From: Rubrivivax sp.
GTDB taxonomy: Bacteria; Pseudomonadota; Gammaproteobacteria; Burkholderiales; Burkholderiaceae_C
NCBI GenBank assembly: GCA_030681795.1
Contig: JAUXRG010000106.1
Span: 56,518 to 120,517 of the forward strand
Length of the DNA stretch: 64,000 nucleotides
Direction of reading: 5' to 3'
Positions 20,763 through 29,903 of the stretch are shown here, one piece after another (position 1 is the first letter of the stretch; the number at the start of each line of letters is the position of its first letter). The notes beneath the pieces were generated by a model. It ran no database searches and was not told the origin of the DNA. It was given only the letters and a program-made list of their open reading frames with translations. The translations under genes were made by a program, and so were the position numbers.

Positions 20763-21644
20763 ATGAACGAACCCCTGCTCGGCGTCATCGGCGGCAGCGG
20801 CCTTTACGAGCTGCCCGGGCTGGAAGATACGCGCTGGGTCAGCGTGGACACGCCCTGGGGCGCGCCCTCGGACCAGGTCTTCCTGGGCCGCCTGGGCGGC
20901 GCGCGGCTGGCCTTCCTGCCCCGGCACGGGCGCGGCCACCGCATCCCGCCTTCGGAGGTGAACTACCGCGCCAATATCGCCGCGCTGAAATCGCTGGGGG
21001 CCACCGACCTGCTCTCGCTCTCGGCCGTCGGCAGCCTGCGTGCGGACCTGCCGCCGGGCACCTTCGTCATCGTCGATCAGTTCATCGATCGCACCATCGC
21101 CCGCGCCAAGAGCTTCTTCGGCACCGGCTTCGTGGCGCATGTATCGATGGCCGAACCGGTGTGCTCGCGCCTGGGCGACCACGTGCAGCGCGCGCTCGAG
21201 TTGCAGGGCGTGCCGCATGTGCGCGGCGGCTGCTACATGGTCATGGAAGGGCCGCAGTTCAGCACGCGCGCCGAGAGCGAGCTCTACCGCAGCTGGAACT
21301 GCAGCGTCATCGGCATGACCAATATGCCCGAGGCCAAGCTCGCCCGCGAGGCCGAGCTGTGCTACGCCTCGGTGAGCATGGTGACCGACTTCGACTGCTG
21401 GCATGCCGCGCACGAGGCGGTCACGGTGGACGCCGTGATCCGCGTGCTGCTGGCCAATGCGCAGGCCGCGCGCACGCTGGTGGCCGGCCTGGCCGAGCGC
21501 GCGGCCGCCGACGCGCAGGCTGCGGCCTGTGCCTGCCGCCGCGCGCTGGACAACGCCTTGATCACACCGCCCGAGGCGCGTGACCCGGCGGCCATCGAGA
21601 GGCTGCGTACCATCGCCGGCCGCGTGCTCGGCGCCGCAAAGTGA
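20763..21644 (+). CDS. mtnP: S-methyl-5'-thioadenosine phosphorylase
   Basis: 293 residues. Splits methylthioadenosine (by-product of polyamine, N-acyl-homoserine lactone and other SAM-using reactions) into adenine and methylthioribose-1-phosphate. PNP/UDP phosphorylase family: GVIGGSGLYELPGL phosphate loop, PRHGRGHRIPPSEVNYRAN, and YMVMEGPQFSTRAESE. The MTA-specific SMVTDFDCW is present. Overlaps mtnA by four bases (GTGA). Confidence 0.93.
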   Translation: MNEPLLGVIGGSGLYELPGLEDTRWVSVDTPWGAPSDQVFLGRLGGARLAFLPRHGRGHRIPPSEVNYRANIAALKSLGATDLLSLSAVGSLRADLPPGTFVIVDQFIDRTIARAKSFFGTGFVAHVSMAEPVCSRLGDHVQRALELQGVPHVRGGCYMVMEGPQFSTRAESELYRSWNCSVIGMTNMPEAKLAREAELCYASVSMVTDFDCWHAAHEAVTVDAVIRVLLANAQAARTLVAGLAERAAADAQAAACACRRALDNALITPPEARDPAAIERLRTIAGRVLGAAK

Positions 21645-22732
21645 AGGTCGGCGGCCGGCCGCTGCGGCCCATCCGCGCGCTGCCCGGCCGGCTGGGCGTG
21701 GAGGTGATCGACCAGCGTGCGCTGCCGCATGCGCTGCGCTTCGAGACGCTGTGCAGCGCCCAGGCCGTGGCCACCGCCATCCGCGAGATGTGGGTGCGCG
21801 GCGCACCGCTCATCGGCGCGGCGGCCGCCTACGGCATGGCGCTGCAGGCCACGCAGGACGCGAGCGACGCCGCGCTGCAGGCGGCCGTGACGCGCCTGCA
21901 ATCGTCTCGCCCGACGGCGGTGAATCTGGCCTGGGCGCTGCAACGCATGCAACGCCGGCTGCTCGCTGTGCCACCGGCGCAGCGCGCCCAGGCGGCATGG
22001 GACGAGGCCGACGCCATCGCCGAGGAAGACGTGCAGGTCAACGCCGCCATCGGCCGCCACGGCCTGCCGCTGCTGCAGGCCGTGGCGGCGCGAAAAAGCG
22101 ATCCGGTCAACGTGCTCACGCACTGCAACGCCGGCTGGCTGGCCACCGTGGATTGGGGCACCGCCACCTCACCCATCTACCAGGCCCATGCCGCAGGCCT
22201 GCCGCTGCACGTGTGGGTCGACGAGACCCGGCCGCGCAACCAGGGCGCCAGCCTCACCGCATGGGAGCTGGGCCAGGCCGGCGTGCCGCACACGGTGATC
22301 GCCGACAACGCCGGCGGCCACCTCATGCAGCAGGGGCAGGTGGACCTGGTGCTCGTGGGCTGCGACCGCGTGGCGGCCAACGGCGACGTGTGCAACAAGA
22401 TAGGCACCTACCTCAAGGCGCTGGCCGCGCACGACTGCGGCGTGCCGTTCTTTGTCGCCATGCCCACCTCGACGCTCGACCTGGATTTGGCCGACGGCCA
22501 GCGCATCCCGATCGAACAGCGCAGCGGCCGGGAGTTGACGCATGTCAGCGGCCGCCGCGCCAATGGCGGGGTGGTCGAGGTCGTCGAGGTGCAGCTCACG
22601 CCCGACGGTTCAGCCGCGGGCAACCCGGCGTTCGACATCACGCCGGCGCGGCTGGTCAGCGGCCTGGTCACCGAGCGTGGCGTGGTGACGGCCGACGAGG
22701 CCGCGATTCGACGACTGATGGGGACCCCGTGA
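21641..22732 (+). CDS. mtnA: S-methyl-5-thioribose-1-phosphate isomerase
   Basis: 363 residues. Isomerises methylthioribose-1-phosphate to methylthioribulose-1-phosphate. eIF2B-like fold with the catalytic pair C162 (THCNAG) and D242 (GCDRVAANGD), plus VRGAPLIG and NKIGTYLKAL. GTG start inside the mtnP stop. The next gene overlaps its stop by one base, so mtnP-mtnA-aldolase is a single coupled operon. Confidence 0.95.
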   Translation: MKVGGRPLRPIRALPGRLGVEVIDQRALPHALRFETLCSAQAVATAIREMWVRGAPLIGAAAAYGMALQATQDASDAALQAAVTRLQSSRPTAVNLAWALQRMQRRLLAVPPAQRAQAAWDEADAIAEEDVQVNAAIGRHGLPLLQAVAARKSDPVNVLTHCNAGWLATVDWGTATSPIYQAHAAGLPLHVWVDETRPRNQGASLTAWELGQAGVPHTVIADNAGGHLMQQGQVDLVLVGCDRVAANGDVCNKIGTYLKALAAHDCGVPFFVAMPTSTLDLDLADGQRIPIEQRSGRELTHVSGRRANGGVVEVVEVQLTPDGSAAGNPAFDITPARLVSGLVTERGVVTADEAAIRRLMGTP

Positions 22733-23409
22733 TGAGCGCCGACGACCCAGAACTTCGTGAGCAGATGCTTGCCGCCGTGCGGCGGCTCGATGCCCTCGGC
22801 TTGAACCGCGGCAGCACCGGCAACCTGAGCCTGCGCGCCAGCGGCGGGGGCTTGTGGATCACGCCCACCGGCATGTCACCCGAAGAACTCGGTGCCGGTG
22901 ACATGGTGCGGCTGGGTGACGACGGGCAGGTGCAGCAAGGCGCCTGGGCGCCCTCCACCGAATGGCCGTTCCACCGCGCGATCTACATCCGGCGGCCCGA
23001 ACTGCGGGCCGTCGTGCACCTGCACTCGCCGCACGCCACGGCGCTGGCCTGCCTGCGCCGCGGGCTGCCGGCCTTCCACTACATGGTCGCGGTGGCCGGC
23101 GGCGACAGCGTGCCTTGCACGCCCTACCACCTGTTCGGCACCGAGGCCTTGTCACAGGCCGTAGGCGCCGCATTCGCCGATCGCCAGGCCTGCCTGATGG
23201 CCAACCACGGGCTGGTGGCCGCCGGCGCGACGCTGGGGCAGGCGCTGAAGGTGGCGCTGGAAATCGAGGCCCTGTGCGGCATCTACCTGCAGGCCCTGGC
23301 GGTGGGTGAGCCTGCGCTTTTGTCTACCGAGCAGATGGCCGAAGTCATCGAACGCTTCAAGAGCTACGGCAAGGCGCGCCGCGCGCCGCCGGCCGGGCAT
23401 CAAGGGTAA
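22732..23409 (+). CDS. Class II aldolase, probable methylthioribulose-1-phosphate aldolase
   Basis: 225 residues, class II aldolase/adducin fold. Metal ligands H96 and H98 (HLHSPH) and H159 (ANHG), with a candidate acid at E77. This family includes both MtnB dehydratases and the aldolase Ald2 that cleaves methylthioribulose-1-phosphate to dihydroxyacetone phosphate and methylthioacetaldehyde. Because it is fused to mtnP-mtnA and no mtnC or mtnD follows, the Ald2-type shunt is the more likely role; an MtnB function with the other genes elsewhere cannot be excluded. Its last ten bases overlap the convergent transporter gene. Confidence 0.8.
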   Translation: MSADDPELREQMLAAVRRLDALGLNRGSTGNLSLRASGGGLWITPTGMSPEELGAGDMVRLGDDGQVQQGAWAPSTEWPFHRAIYIRRPELRAVVHLHSPHATALACLRRGLPAFHYMVAVAGGDSVPCTPYHLFGTEALSQAVGAAFADRQACLMANHGLVAAGATLGQALKVALEIEALCGIYLQALAVGEPALLSTEQMAEVIERFKSYGKARRAPPAGHQG

Positions 23410-24320
23410 GGGCGAGCAGCCGCGTTGCGCCCGGGCCAGGTCGCCAGCAACAACCCGGCCAGGGCCAGCGCAAACGCCGCCAGGTGCCCGGCGCCGAAGG
23501 GTTCGCCCAGGAAGACCACGCCGACGAGCGCCGCGCTCACCGGCAACATCACCGTGAACACCCCGGCCCGCGGCGCCGGTACGTGACGCAGGCCCTGCAT
23601 CCACAGCCACACGGTGGCCACGCTGGCGGCCAGCGCGTAGAAGACCAGCCCCACCCAGACGGTGCCGTCCACGCCGCGGAAATCGAAGCGCATCGCCTGC
23701 CACAGGCCGAATGGCGTGGCCAGCGCCAGGCCCCAGAGGTTGATGAGCGCGCTGATGCGCCGCGGCGGGACATTCGCGGTGAGCCGCTTGCCGATGACGA
23801 CGTAGCTCGCCTCGCACAGCACCGCGCCCAGCAGCAGCGCATAGCCCCACCAGGGCGCGCTGGCGGCGCCGGCATCGCCGGGGTGCTTTGCCAGGGCCAG
23901 CCAGGCGATGCCCGTGGCGGCGCAGACGATGGCCGCGGCCACGCGCGGCGCGATGCGCTCACCCAGGAACAGGCGCGAGAGCAGGGCCACGGCGGCCGGA
24001 ATGGCGGCCATCACGACACCCGCGGCCAATGCCGAGGTGGCCTGCACGCCGTAGAGCATGCAGATGCTGAAGAGGAAATTACCGAGGAAGCTCTCCCAGA
24101 ACAGCAGCCTGCGATCGTGCCGCGACAGCGGCGCCTCGCCGGGTGCACGCCGCACCCAGTGCGCCATCGCCACCGCGGCGATGGCAAAGCGCAGCCAGGC
24201 CAGCAGCAGCACGGGGAACACGACCACCAGCAGCCGCGACAAGCCCACATAGCTGCCCACCAGCGCCATGCTGGCGGCCAGGCTGAGGTAGGCCCACGCG
24301 GGCGCGGCGCCTGGCCTCAT
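23400..24320 (-). CDS. DMT-family (EamA) transporter
   Basis: 306 residues with ten predicted membrane segments in two EamA repeats (GSYVGLSRLLVVVFPVLLLAWLRFAI in repeat one; VLCEASYVVIGKRLTANVPP in repeat two). Substrate unknown. It lies 6 bp after the type III glutamine-synthetase-like gene at the end of the polyamine gene run, so it could export a related amine or amino acid; this is inference from position. Its stop overlaps the aldolase gene on the other strand by ten bases. Confidence 0.85.
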   Translation of the reverse strand: MRPGAAPAWAYLSLAASMALVGSYVGLSRLLVVVFPVLLLAWLRFAIAAVAMAHWVRRAPGEAPLSRHDRRLLFWESFLGNFLFSICMLYGVQATSALAAGVVMAAIPAAVALLSRLFLGERIAPRVAAAIVCAATGIAWLALAKHPGDAGAASAPWWGYALLLGAVLCEASYVVIGKRLTANVPPRRISALINLWGLALATPFGLWQAMRFDFRGVDGTVWVGLVFYALAASVATVWLWMQGLRHVPAPRAGVFTVMLPVSAALVGVVFLGEPFGAGHLAAFALALAGLLLATWPGRNAAARPYP

Positions 24321-24326
24321 GCGGCT

Positions 24327-25652
24327 TCAGAACGCCGCGGCGTAGCGCGCGAGTTCCCAGCCGCTGACATGGCGCGCGTACTCGGTCCACTCGGCGCGCT
24401 TCAGGCGGATGAACTCGGATGCGAGCGTCTCACCCAGCGCGGCGCAGATCACCGCGTCAGCCTGCAGCGCCTCCAGCGCCTGCTCCAGGGACTGCGGCAG
24501 CAGCGCGATGCCTTGCTCGCGGATGCGTGCCAGCGGCCAGTCGAAGAGGTCGTCGGTGCAGTCCGGGCCGGGGTCGAGCTGCCGATCGATGCCGTCGAGC
24601 CCGGCCGCCACGAGCGCGGCGGTGGCCAGGTAGGGGTTGGCGCTGGCGTCGGGCAGGCGCCATTCGAAGCGGCCGGGCAGGGTGCGCACCAGCGCCGTGC
24701 GGTTGTTCGGGCCCTGCGCGACGTAGGCCGGCGCCCAGGTCGTGCCCGACAGGCTCTCGCCCACGGTGAGCCGCTTGTAGGAGTTGACGGTGGGCGCGGC
24801 CAGCGCGCACAGCGCGCCGGCATGCGCCAGCACGCCGGCCACGAACTGGCGGCCGAGCGGGCTCAGATTTGCGCCCGGAGTCTCGGGGTCGAAGACACAG
24901 CGCTCGCCGGCCCACAGCGAGACATGGAAGTGCAGCCCGCTGCCGGGCTGGTCGGCAAAAGGCTTGGGCATCATCGAGAACACCATGCCGCGCTCTTCGG
25001 CCAGGTGGTGCGCGACCAGCTTGAAGAGCATGAGGTGGTCGCAGCTGCGCAGCGCCTCGTCGAAGCTGAAGTTGACCTCGTACTGGCCGTGCGCGTCTTC
25101 GTGGTCGAGCTGCAGCACGTCCATGCCGGCGGCGGCCAAGGCCTGGTGCAGCGCGTGCAGGAAACCGAGCTGACGGGGCAGCGACTTGAGGTCGTAGGAG
25201 GGCTTGTCCAGGCGGTCGTGCTCGTCGGCAGGCAACCACACGCCCGCCTGGCTTCGCTTGAGCAGGAAGAACTCGGGCTCGATGCCGGTGCGCAGCGTCC
25301 AGCCGCGTGCAGCCAGTCGGGCCAGCGCGCGCTGCAGCACCTGGCGCGGGCAGGCGTCGAAGGGTTGGCCGTCGACGAAGCCGTTGCCCACGATGCGCGC
25401 CACGCCGGGCATCCAGGGCAGGGGCTGGGCCGTGCTGGCGTCGCCGCGCGCGTAGTACTCCGAGCGCGGCCCGCTGCGCGGCAGGCCCGTGCCCCAGATC
25501 GACGGGCCGGCGAACCCGGCACCGCTGCGCAGCACCTCGCCCAGGTGGGCCAGCGGCACCAGCTTGCCCTTGGCGCAGCCATGCACGTCGGTGAACTGCA
25601 CGAGCAGCGTGTGCACGCCGGCCTGCTGCAGGCGCTGCTGGAGGTCGCTCAT
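24327..25652 (-). CDS. Type III glutamine synthetase-like ligase (GlnT type)
   Basis: 441 residues. Glutamine synthetase fold: short N-terminal beta-grasp domain (LLVQFTDVHGCAKGKLVPL), catalytic domain with IEPEFFLL, LDHEDAHGQYEVNF and GLHFHVSLW. A GAGFAGPSIWG segment resembles GlnT-type enzymes rather than GlnA. Short relative to GlnA (about 470), and no adenylylation-site tyrosine region is obvious. Such enzymes can join glutamate to ammonia or to amines. Placed after gabT and puuC, a gamma-glutamylation of an amine is plausible, in addition to PuuA at 35451. True substrate unknown. Confidence 0.82.
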   Translation of the reverse strand: MSDLQQRLQQAGVHTLLVQFTDVHGCAKGKLVPLAHLGEVLRSGAGFAGPSIWGTGLPRSGPRSEYYARGDASTAQPLPWMPGVARIVGNGFVDGQPFDACPRQVLQRALARLAARGWTLRTGIEPEFFLLKRSQAGVWLPADEHDRLDKPSYDLKSLPRQLGFLHALHQALAAAGMDVLQLDHEDAHGQYEVNFSFDEALRSCDHLMLFKLVAHHLAEERGMVFSMMPKPFADQPGSGLHFHVSLWAGERCVFDPETPGANLSPLGRQFVAGVLAHAGALCALAAPTVNSYKRLTVGESLSGTTWAPAYVAQGPNNRTALVRTLPGRFEWRLPDASANPYLATAALVAAGLDGIDRQLDPGPDCTDDLFDWPLARIREQGIALLPQSLEQALEALQADAVICAALGETLASEFIRLKRAEWTEYARHVSGWELARYAAAF

Positions 25653-25656
25653 GTGA

Positions 25657-26928
25657 TCAAGCCGCGGCGAGGGCTTCGCGCAGGATGGCGAGTGCCTCGT
25701 CGAAGACCGGCTCGGGCGTGGTCAGCGGGAAGAGGAAGCGCAGCACGTTGGCATCGACCCCGCAGCTCAGCAGGATCAGCCCGCGCGCCAGCGCCTGAGC
25801 CTGCACGCGCCGGGTGAACTCGGCGTCCGGCTCGCCGCTGCCGGGCTGGCGAAACTCCACCGCCACCATGGCGCCCAGGCCGCGCACGTCGGCGATCTGC
25901 GTCACCTGCGCGCGCTGCGCCTCGAGCGCGGCGCGCAGGCGCGCGCCAAGCAGGGCGCCGCGCTCGGGCAGCCGCTCCTCGGCCATGATCTCGACCACCG
26001 CATGTGCCGCGGCGATGGCCATCGGGTTGCCGGCATAGGTGCCGCCCAGGCCGCCGGGGGCCGGTGCGTCCATGATCTCGGCGCGGCCCGTGACGGCCGA
26101 CAGCGGCAGGCCCGCGGCCAGGCTCTTGGCGGTGACGATGAGGTCGGGGACGACGCCGAAATGCGCCATGGCGTAGAGCTTGCCGGTGCGGCCGAAGCCG
26201 GTCTGCACCTCGTCGGCGATGAGCACGATGCCGTGTTCGTCGCACAGCGCGCGCAGCCAATGCACCGCCTCGGCCTGGATGACGTTGAAGCCGCCTTCGC
26301 CCTGGACCGGCTCGAAGATGATCGCGGCCACGCGCGCGGGCTCGATGTCGGCCTTGAAGAGGTGCTGCACGGCCTTCTTCACCTCGGCCAGGCTGGCGCC
26401 CTGGGCGGGGAAGGGGGCGTGGTAGATCTCGGGCGGGAAGGGGCCGAAGCCCACCTTGTAGGGCTGCACCTTGCCGGTGAGCGCCACGGCGAAGAGGCTG
26501 CGGCCATGGAAGGCGCCGCCGAAGGCGATGACGCCCGAGCGCCGGGTGTGCGCGCGGGCGATCTTCACCGCGTTTTCCACCGCCTCCGCGCCGGTCGAGA
26601 AGAAGGCCGTCTTCTTGGCGTGGCCGCCCGGCGTGAGGGCGTTGAGCTTCTCGGCCAGCGCCACGTAGCTCTCGTAGGGCACGACCTGCCAGCAGGTGTG
26701 CGTGAAGCGCTCCATCTGCGCCGCCAGCGCCGCCAATACCCTGGGGTGGCCATGGCCCACGTTCATCACCGCGATGCCACCGGCGAAATCGATGAAGCGC
26801 CGGCCCTGCACGTCCCACAGCTCGGCGCCCTGCGCACGGTCGACGAAGAAGGGCGCCATCACCCCCACGCCGCGCGGCGTGGCGGCGGCCTTGCGCGCCA
26901 GGATCTGCTCGTTCAGGGAGTGGTTCAT
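25657..26928 (-). CDS. gabT: 4-aminobutyrate--2-oxoglutarate aminotransferase
   Basis: 423 residues. Class III PLP transaminase that converts GABA, the product of the Puu pathway, to succinate semialdehyde. GabT-type features: GIAVMNVGHGHPRV, STGAEAVENAVKIAR, AFHGRSL, the PLP motif IADEVQTGFGRTG with the lysine in VTAKSLAAGLPLS, and GGTYAGNP. ATG 26928 overlaps the stop of the aldehyde dehydrogenase gene upstream (ATGA). Four bases separate it from the next gene. No succinate semialdehyde dehydrogenase gene is seen here. Confidence 0.93.
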   Translation of the reverse strand: MNHSLNEQILARKAAATPRGVGVMAPFFVDRAQGAELWDVQGRRFIDFAGGIAVMNVGHGHPRVLAALAAQMERFTHTCWQVVPYESYVALAEKLNALTPGGHAKKTAFFSTGAEAVENAVKIARAHTRRSGVIAFGGAFHGRSLFAVALTGKVQPYKVGFGPFPPEIYHAPFPAQGASLAEVKKAVQHLFKADIEPARVAAIIFEPVQGEGGFNVIQAEAVHWLRALCDEHGIVLIADEVQTGFGRTGKLYAMAHFGVVPDLIVTAKSLAAGLPLSAVTGRAEIMDAPAPGGLGGTYAGNPMAIAAAHAVVEIMAEERLPERGALLGARLRAALEAQRAQVTQIADVRGLGAMVAVEFRQPGSGEPDAEFTRRVQAQALARGLILLSCGVDANVLRFLFPLTTPEPVFDEALAILREALAAA

Positions 26929-28430
26929 GCCGTATCGGGTTCTATGCGCAGCCAGGTGGTCTTCAGCTCGGTGTACTTGTCGAAGGCGTGCAGGCTCTTG
27001 TCGCGCCCGTTGCCGCTTTGCTTGTAACCGCCGAAGGGCACGGTGATGTCGTCCTCGTCGTACTGGTTCACGTGCACCGTGCCTGCGCGCAGTGCGCGCG
27101 CCACGCGGTGCGCGCGGCTGAGGTTGTCGCTCCACACGCTGGCCTGCAGGCCGTAAGGGCTGTCGTTGGCCAGGGCAAGGGCCTGTGCTTCGGTCTTGAA
27201 GCGGATCACGCTCATCACCGGGCCGAAGATCTCCTCGCGCGCGATCTTCATGTCGTTGTCGACACCGTCGAAGACCGTCGGTTCGACGTAGAAGCCGCCG
27301 CTCTCGCTGCGCGCCTGGCGGCCACCGGCGACGCAGCGCGCGCCTTCGCCGTGGCCCGCCTCGATGTAGCCCATCACGGTGCGCAGCTGCGTCTCGTCGA
27401 CCAGCGCGCCCATCACGGTGCCGGAATCCAGCGGGTCGGCGGGGGCGTACTTGGGGGCCTGTGCCACGACGACGGCGACGAACTCGTCGGCCACGGACTC
27501 GTGCACGAGCACGCGCGAAGGCGCATTGCAGCTCTCGCCCTGGTTGAAGAACAGGCTGCCGGCCACGGTTGCGGCGGCGCGCGGCAGGTCGGCGAAGTCC
27601 GCGAAGACGATGAAGGCCGACTTGCCGCCGAGTTCGTTGTAGACGCGCTTGAGGTTGGAGCGGCCGGCGTACTCGAGCATGCGCCGCCCGGTGCGCGTGG
27701 AGCCGGTGAAGGAAATCGCGTCCACGCCCATGTGCAGCGCCAGCGCCTCGCCGGCCTCGGGGCCGAAACCGGGCACGACGTTGAGCACGCCCGGTGGGAT
27801 GCCCGCCTCGACCGCCAGTTCGGCCAGCCGCAGCGCCGTGAACGGACTCTTCTCGCTGGGCTTGAGGACCACCGAATTGCCCGCCGCCAGCGCCGGGCCC
27901 AGCTTCCAGGCGGCCATGATCATCGGGTAGTTCCAGGGCACGATGGCCCCGACCACGCCCATGGGTTCGCGCGTGATGAGGGCCAGCGCATTCGAGCCGG
28001 TGGGAGCGATCTCGTCGTAGACCTTGTCCACCGCCTCGGCATACCAGGCGATGCAGCGCGCCGTGCTCGGCACGTCGACGGCCAGCGAATACTGGATCGG
28101 CTTGCCCATGTCCAGGGTCTCGAGCAAGGCGAGCTCTTCGCGGGCGGCGAGGATTGCCTCCGCGAAGCGCTGCAGCAGCCGCTTGCGCCCGGACGGCGGC
28201 ATGCCGGCCCAGCGCGCGTCGTCGAAGGCCGCGCGGGCACTGGCCACGGCGGCATCGATATCCGCCGCCGCGCCGCGCGCCACCGCGCCGAGCCGGCGGC
28301 CGTCGATGGGCGAGAGTTTCTCGAAGGTTTGCCCGCTGGCGGCCACCCGGCGCTGGCCGTCGATGACGCTGCGGCCGTCGGGGCGCAGCGCGGCGGCGCG
28401 TTCGTGCCAGTTCGAGTGGGCTGCGTTCAT
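26925..28430 (-). CDS. puuC: Gamma-glutamyl-gamma-aminobutyraldehyde dehydrogenase (PuuC type)
   Basis: 501 residues. NAD(P)-dependent aldehyde dehydrogenase that oxidises gamma-glutamyl-aminobutyraldehyde in putrescine degradation. Complete family motifs: PWNYPMIMAAWKLGPALAAGN, FTGSTRTGRRM, catalytic glutamate in NELGGKSAF and catalytic cysteine in FFNQGESCNAPSR, and FGGYKQSGNGRDKS near the end. Similarity and context with puuA, puuB and puuD favour PuuC, but ALDH substrates are hard to tell by sequence alone. Overlaps gabT by four bases. Confidence 0.88.
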   Translation of the reverse strand: MNAAHSNWHERAAALRPDGRSVIDGQRRVAASGQTFEKLSPIDGRRLGAVARGAAADIDAAVASARAAFDDARWAGMPPSGRKRLLQRFAEAILAAREELALLETLDMGKPIQYSLAVDVPSTARCIAWYAEAVDKVYDEIAPTGSNALALITREPMGVVGAIVPWNYPMIMAAWKLGPALAAGNSVVLKPSEKSPFTALRLAELAVEAGIPPGVLNVVPGFGPEAGEALALHMGVDAISFTGSTRTGRRMLEYAGRSNLKRVYNELGGKSAFIVFADFADLPRAAATVAGSLFFNQGESCNAPSRVLVHESVADEFVAVVVAQAPKYAPADPLDSGTVMGALVDETQLRTVMGYIEAGHGEGARCVAGGRQARSESGGFYVEPTVFDGVDNDMKIAREEIFGPVMSVIRFKTEAQALALANDSPYGLQASVWSDNLSRAHRVARALRAGTVHVNQYDEDDITVPFGGYKQSGNGRDKSLHAFDKYTELKTTWLRIEPDTA

Positions 28431-28474
28431 GGGATGACCTTCGCGCGGATGAAGGCGCCGGGGGCGCCTGGAAA

Positions 28475-29869
28475 TCAGAAGGCGACGATCACCGATGCGC
28501 CGAACAGGCTGTTGGTCTTGCGGTACGAACCGTCCTTCACATACTGGAAGACGGCGCGGTCGGCGCGGTCCAATCGGTACTCGGCCTTGAGCGTGGTGTT
28601 GCTGTCGAAGAGGTAGCTCAGGCCGAAGGACAGCGCGTAGCGGTTGGCGCCGCGTTGGCACTCGGCCAGGGTGGCGTCGGTGGCGCAGTCCAGCGTGCCG
28701 TCGACCCCGATGCCGTTGCGGCCGTCCCCGAGGCTGCCGTTGGTCGGATCCCAGTAGCCCGTATAGCCGAACAGCCCGCCGCCGTTCTTCGTATTGCGGA
28801 TGTAGTCGCCGCGCAGGATGCCTTCGAAGCGCGGGGTGAATTTGTAGGCCGCCAGGCCGGACAGGCCCCACCAACGGGCGTCCCGGAGTTCGCCGGTCAC
28901 CGGGTCGGGCGCGATCGCGGCCTTCTCTTGCTGGCCATAGCTCACCTGGCCTTGCACCGTCCAGTCGCCACGGATGAAGTAGCCGTCGACCTCGAGCATC
29001 GCGGCCATCGAGTCCTCTCCGCTCGGGTCGGCGAAATTGGCCACCTTGCCCAGCACGGCGGCCGCACCCCAGCCGTTGAACTCGCCTTTTGAGTAGTCGA
29101 CGCGGCCGACCAGCGCGGGCGTCCGGTTGCCGCTGGTCTTCTGCGAGGTGTTGACGTTGGCGACCATGCCGCGCATCCACCACTTGCCACTCGTCACGTC
29201 CAGGCCGACGCCGGTGTAGGCCGTGGGCAGCGTGAAGTCGAAGAGCAGGTTGTGGGTGATGAGCTTGTTCAGCGTGGGCTGCAGGTATTCGTAGCCCGAC
29301 CAGTCTGGAATGTGGCCGGCGATGAGCCGCGTCTGCAGGCCGCTCAACGGGATCGACACCGAGGCCTCCTGCACCATCCGGTTGGAACCCGTCATCACCG
29401 ATTCGGTACCGCGGTTGGGCACGACGGTGAGCTTGTAGCGCGTGCCGCTCTCGGTCTCCTTGGCGAAGTCGATCGCCACCGTGCCGATATAGCTGTTGTC
29501 GTAGGCGTAGCCGTCGTCCCCGGCACCGCCGAGGAACTGGAAGCCGGCACGGTTCTGCGCGCGGTTGTAGATGAAGCTCGGGTCCATATAGCCGCTGATC
29601 TTCAGCTGCTTCATGCCCTGGCTGGCCAAGTTGTCCTCGGTCGCCTCGGCCTTCATCGTCGCGCGGTTGAGCTCCTGCGCCTGCTCGGGCGTCATGCCCC
29701 ACTGGCCCGAGGCGGGCGCCGCCGGTTGCGCGGCCACCTGCTTCTCCAAGGCCGTGACACGCTCGCGCAGCGCACGCAGTTCCTTGAGCAGGTCGTCGTT
29801 GCCTTGCGCGGCAGCCGGGAAGGTGGCGGCAATGGCCAGGGCGAGGACGGTCGGGCGGCTCAGCTTCAT
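28475..29869 (-). CDS. DUF3138 outer-membrane beta-barrel protein
   Basis: 464 residues. Signal peptide (MKLSRPTVLALAIAATFPAAAQG), a short coiled coil with leucine/glutamate heptads (about 24-45), then a barrel-like region of alternating aromatic and polar residues ending in FGASVIVAF, the terminal phenylalanine of outer-membrane proteins. DUF3138 is a betaproteobacterial family without known function. It lies inside the polyamine operon between potI and puuC, which suggests an outer-membrane channel for amines or gamma-amino acids. The start 29869 puts the signal peptide at the N-terminus; GAGGAGAACCCC precedes it. Confidence 0.85.
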   Translation of the reverse strand: MKLSRPTVLALAIAATFPAAAQGNDDLLKELRALRERVTALEKQVAAQPAAPASGQWGMTPEQAQELNRATMKAEATEDNLASQGMKQLKISGYMDPSFIYNRAQNRAGFQFLGGAGDDGYAYDNSYIGTVAIDFAKETESGTRYKLTVVPNRGTESVMTGSNRMVQEASVSIPLSGLQTRLIAGHIPDWSGYEYLQPTLNKLITHNLLFDFTLPTAYTGVGLDVTSGKWWMRGMVANVNTSQKTSGNRTPALVGRVDYSKGEFNGWGAAAVLGKVANFADPSGEDSMAAMLEVDGYFIRGDWTVQGQVSYGQQEKAAIAPDPVTGELRDARWWGLSGLAAYKFTPRFEGILRGDYIRNTKNGGGLFGYTGYWDPTNGSLGDGRNGIGVDGTLDCATDATLAECQRGANRYALSFGLSYLFDSNTTLKAEYRLDRADRAVFQYVKDGSYRKTNSLFGASVIVAF

Positions 29870-29903
29870 CGGGGTTCTCCTCGGGATGGATGGGGCGAAG
29901 GGT

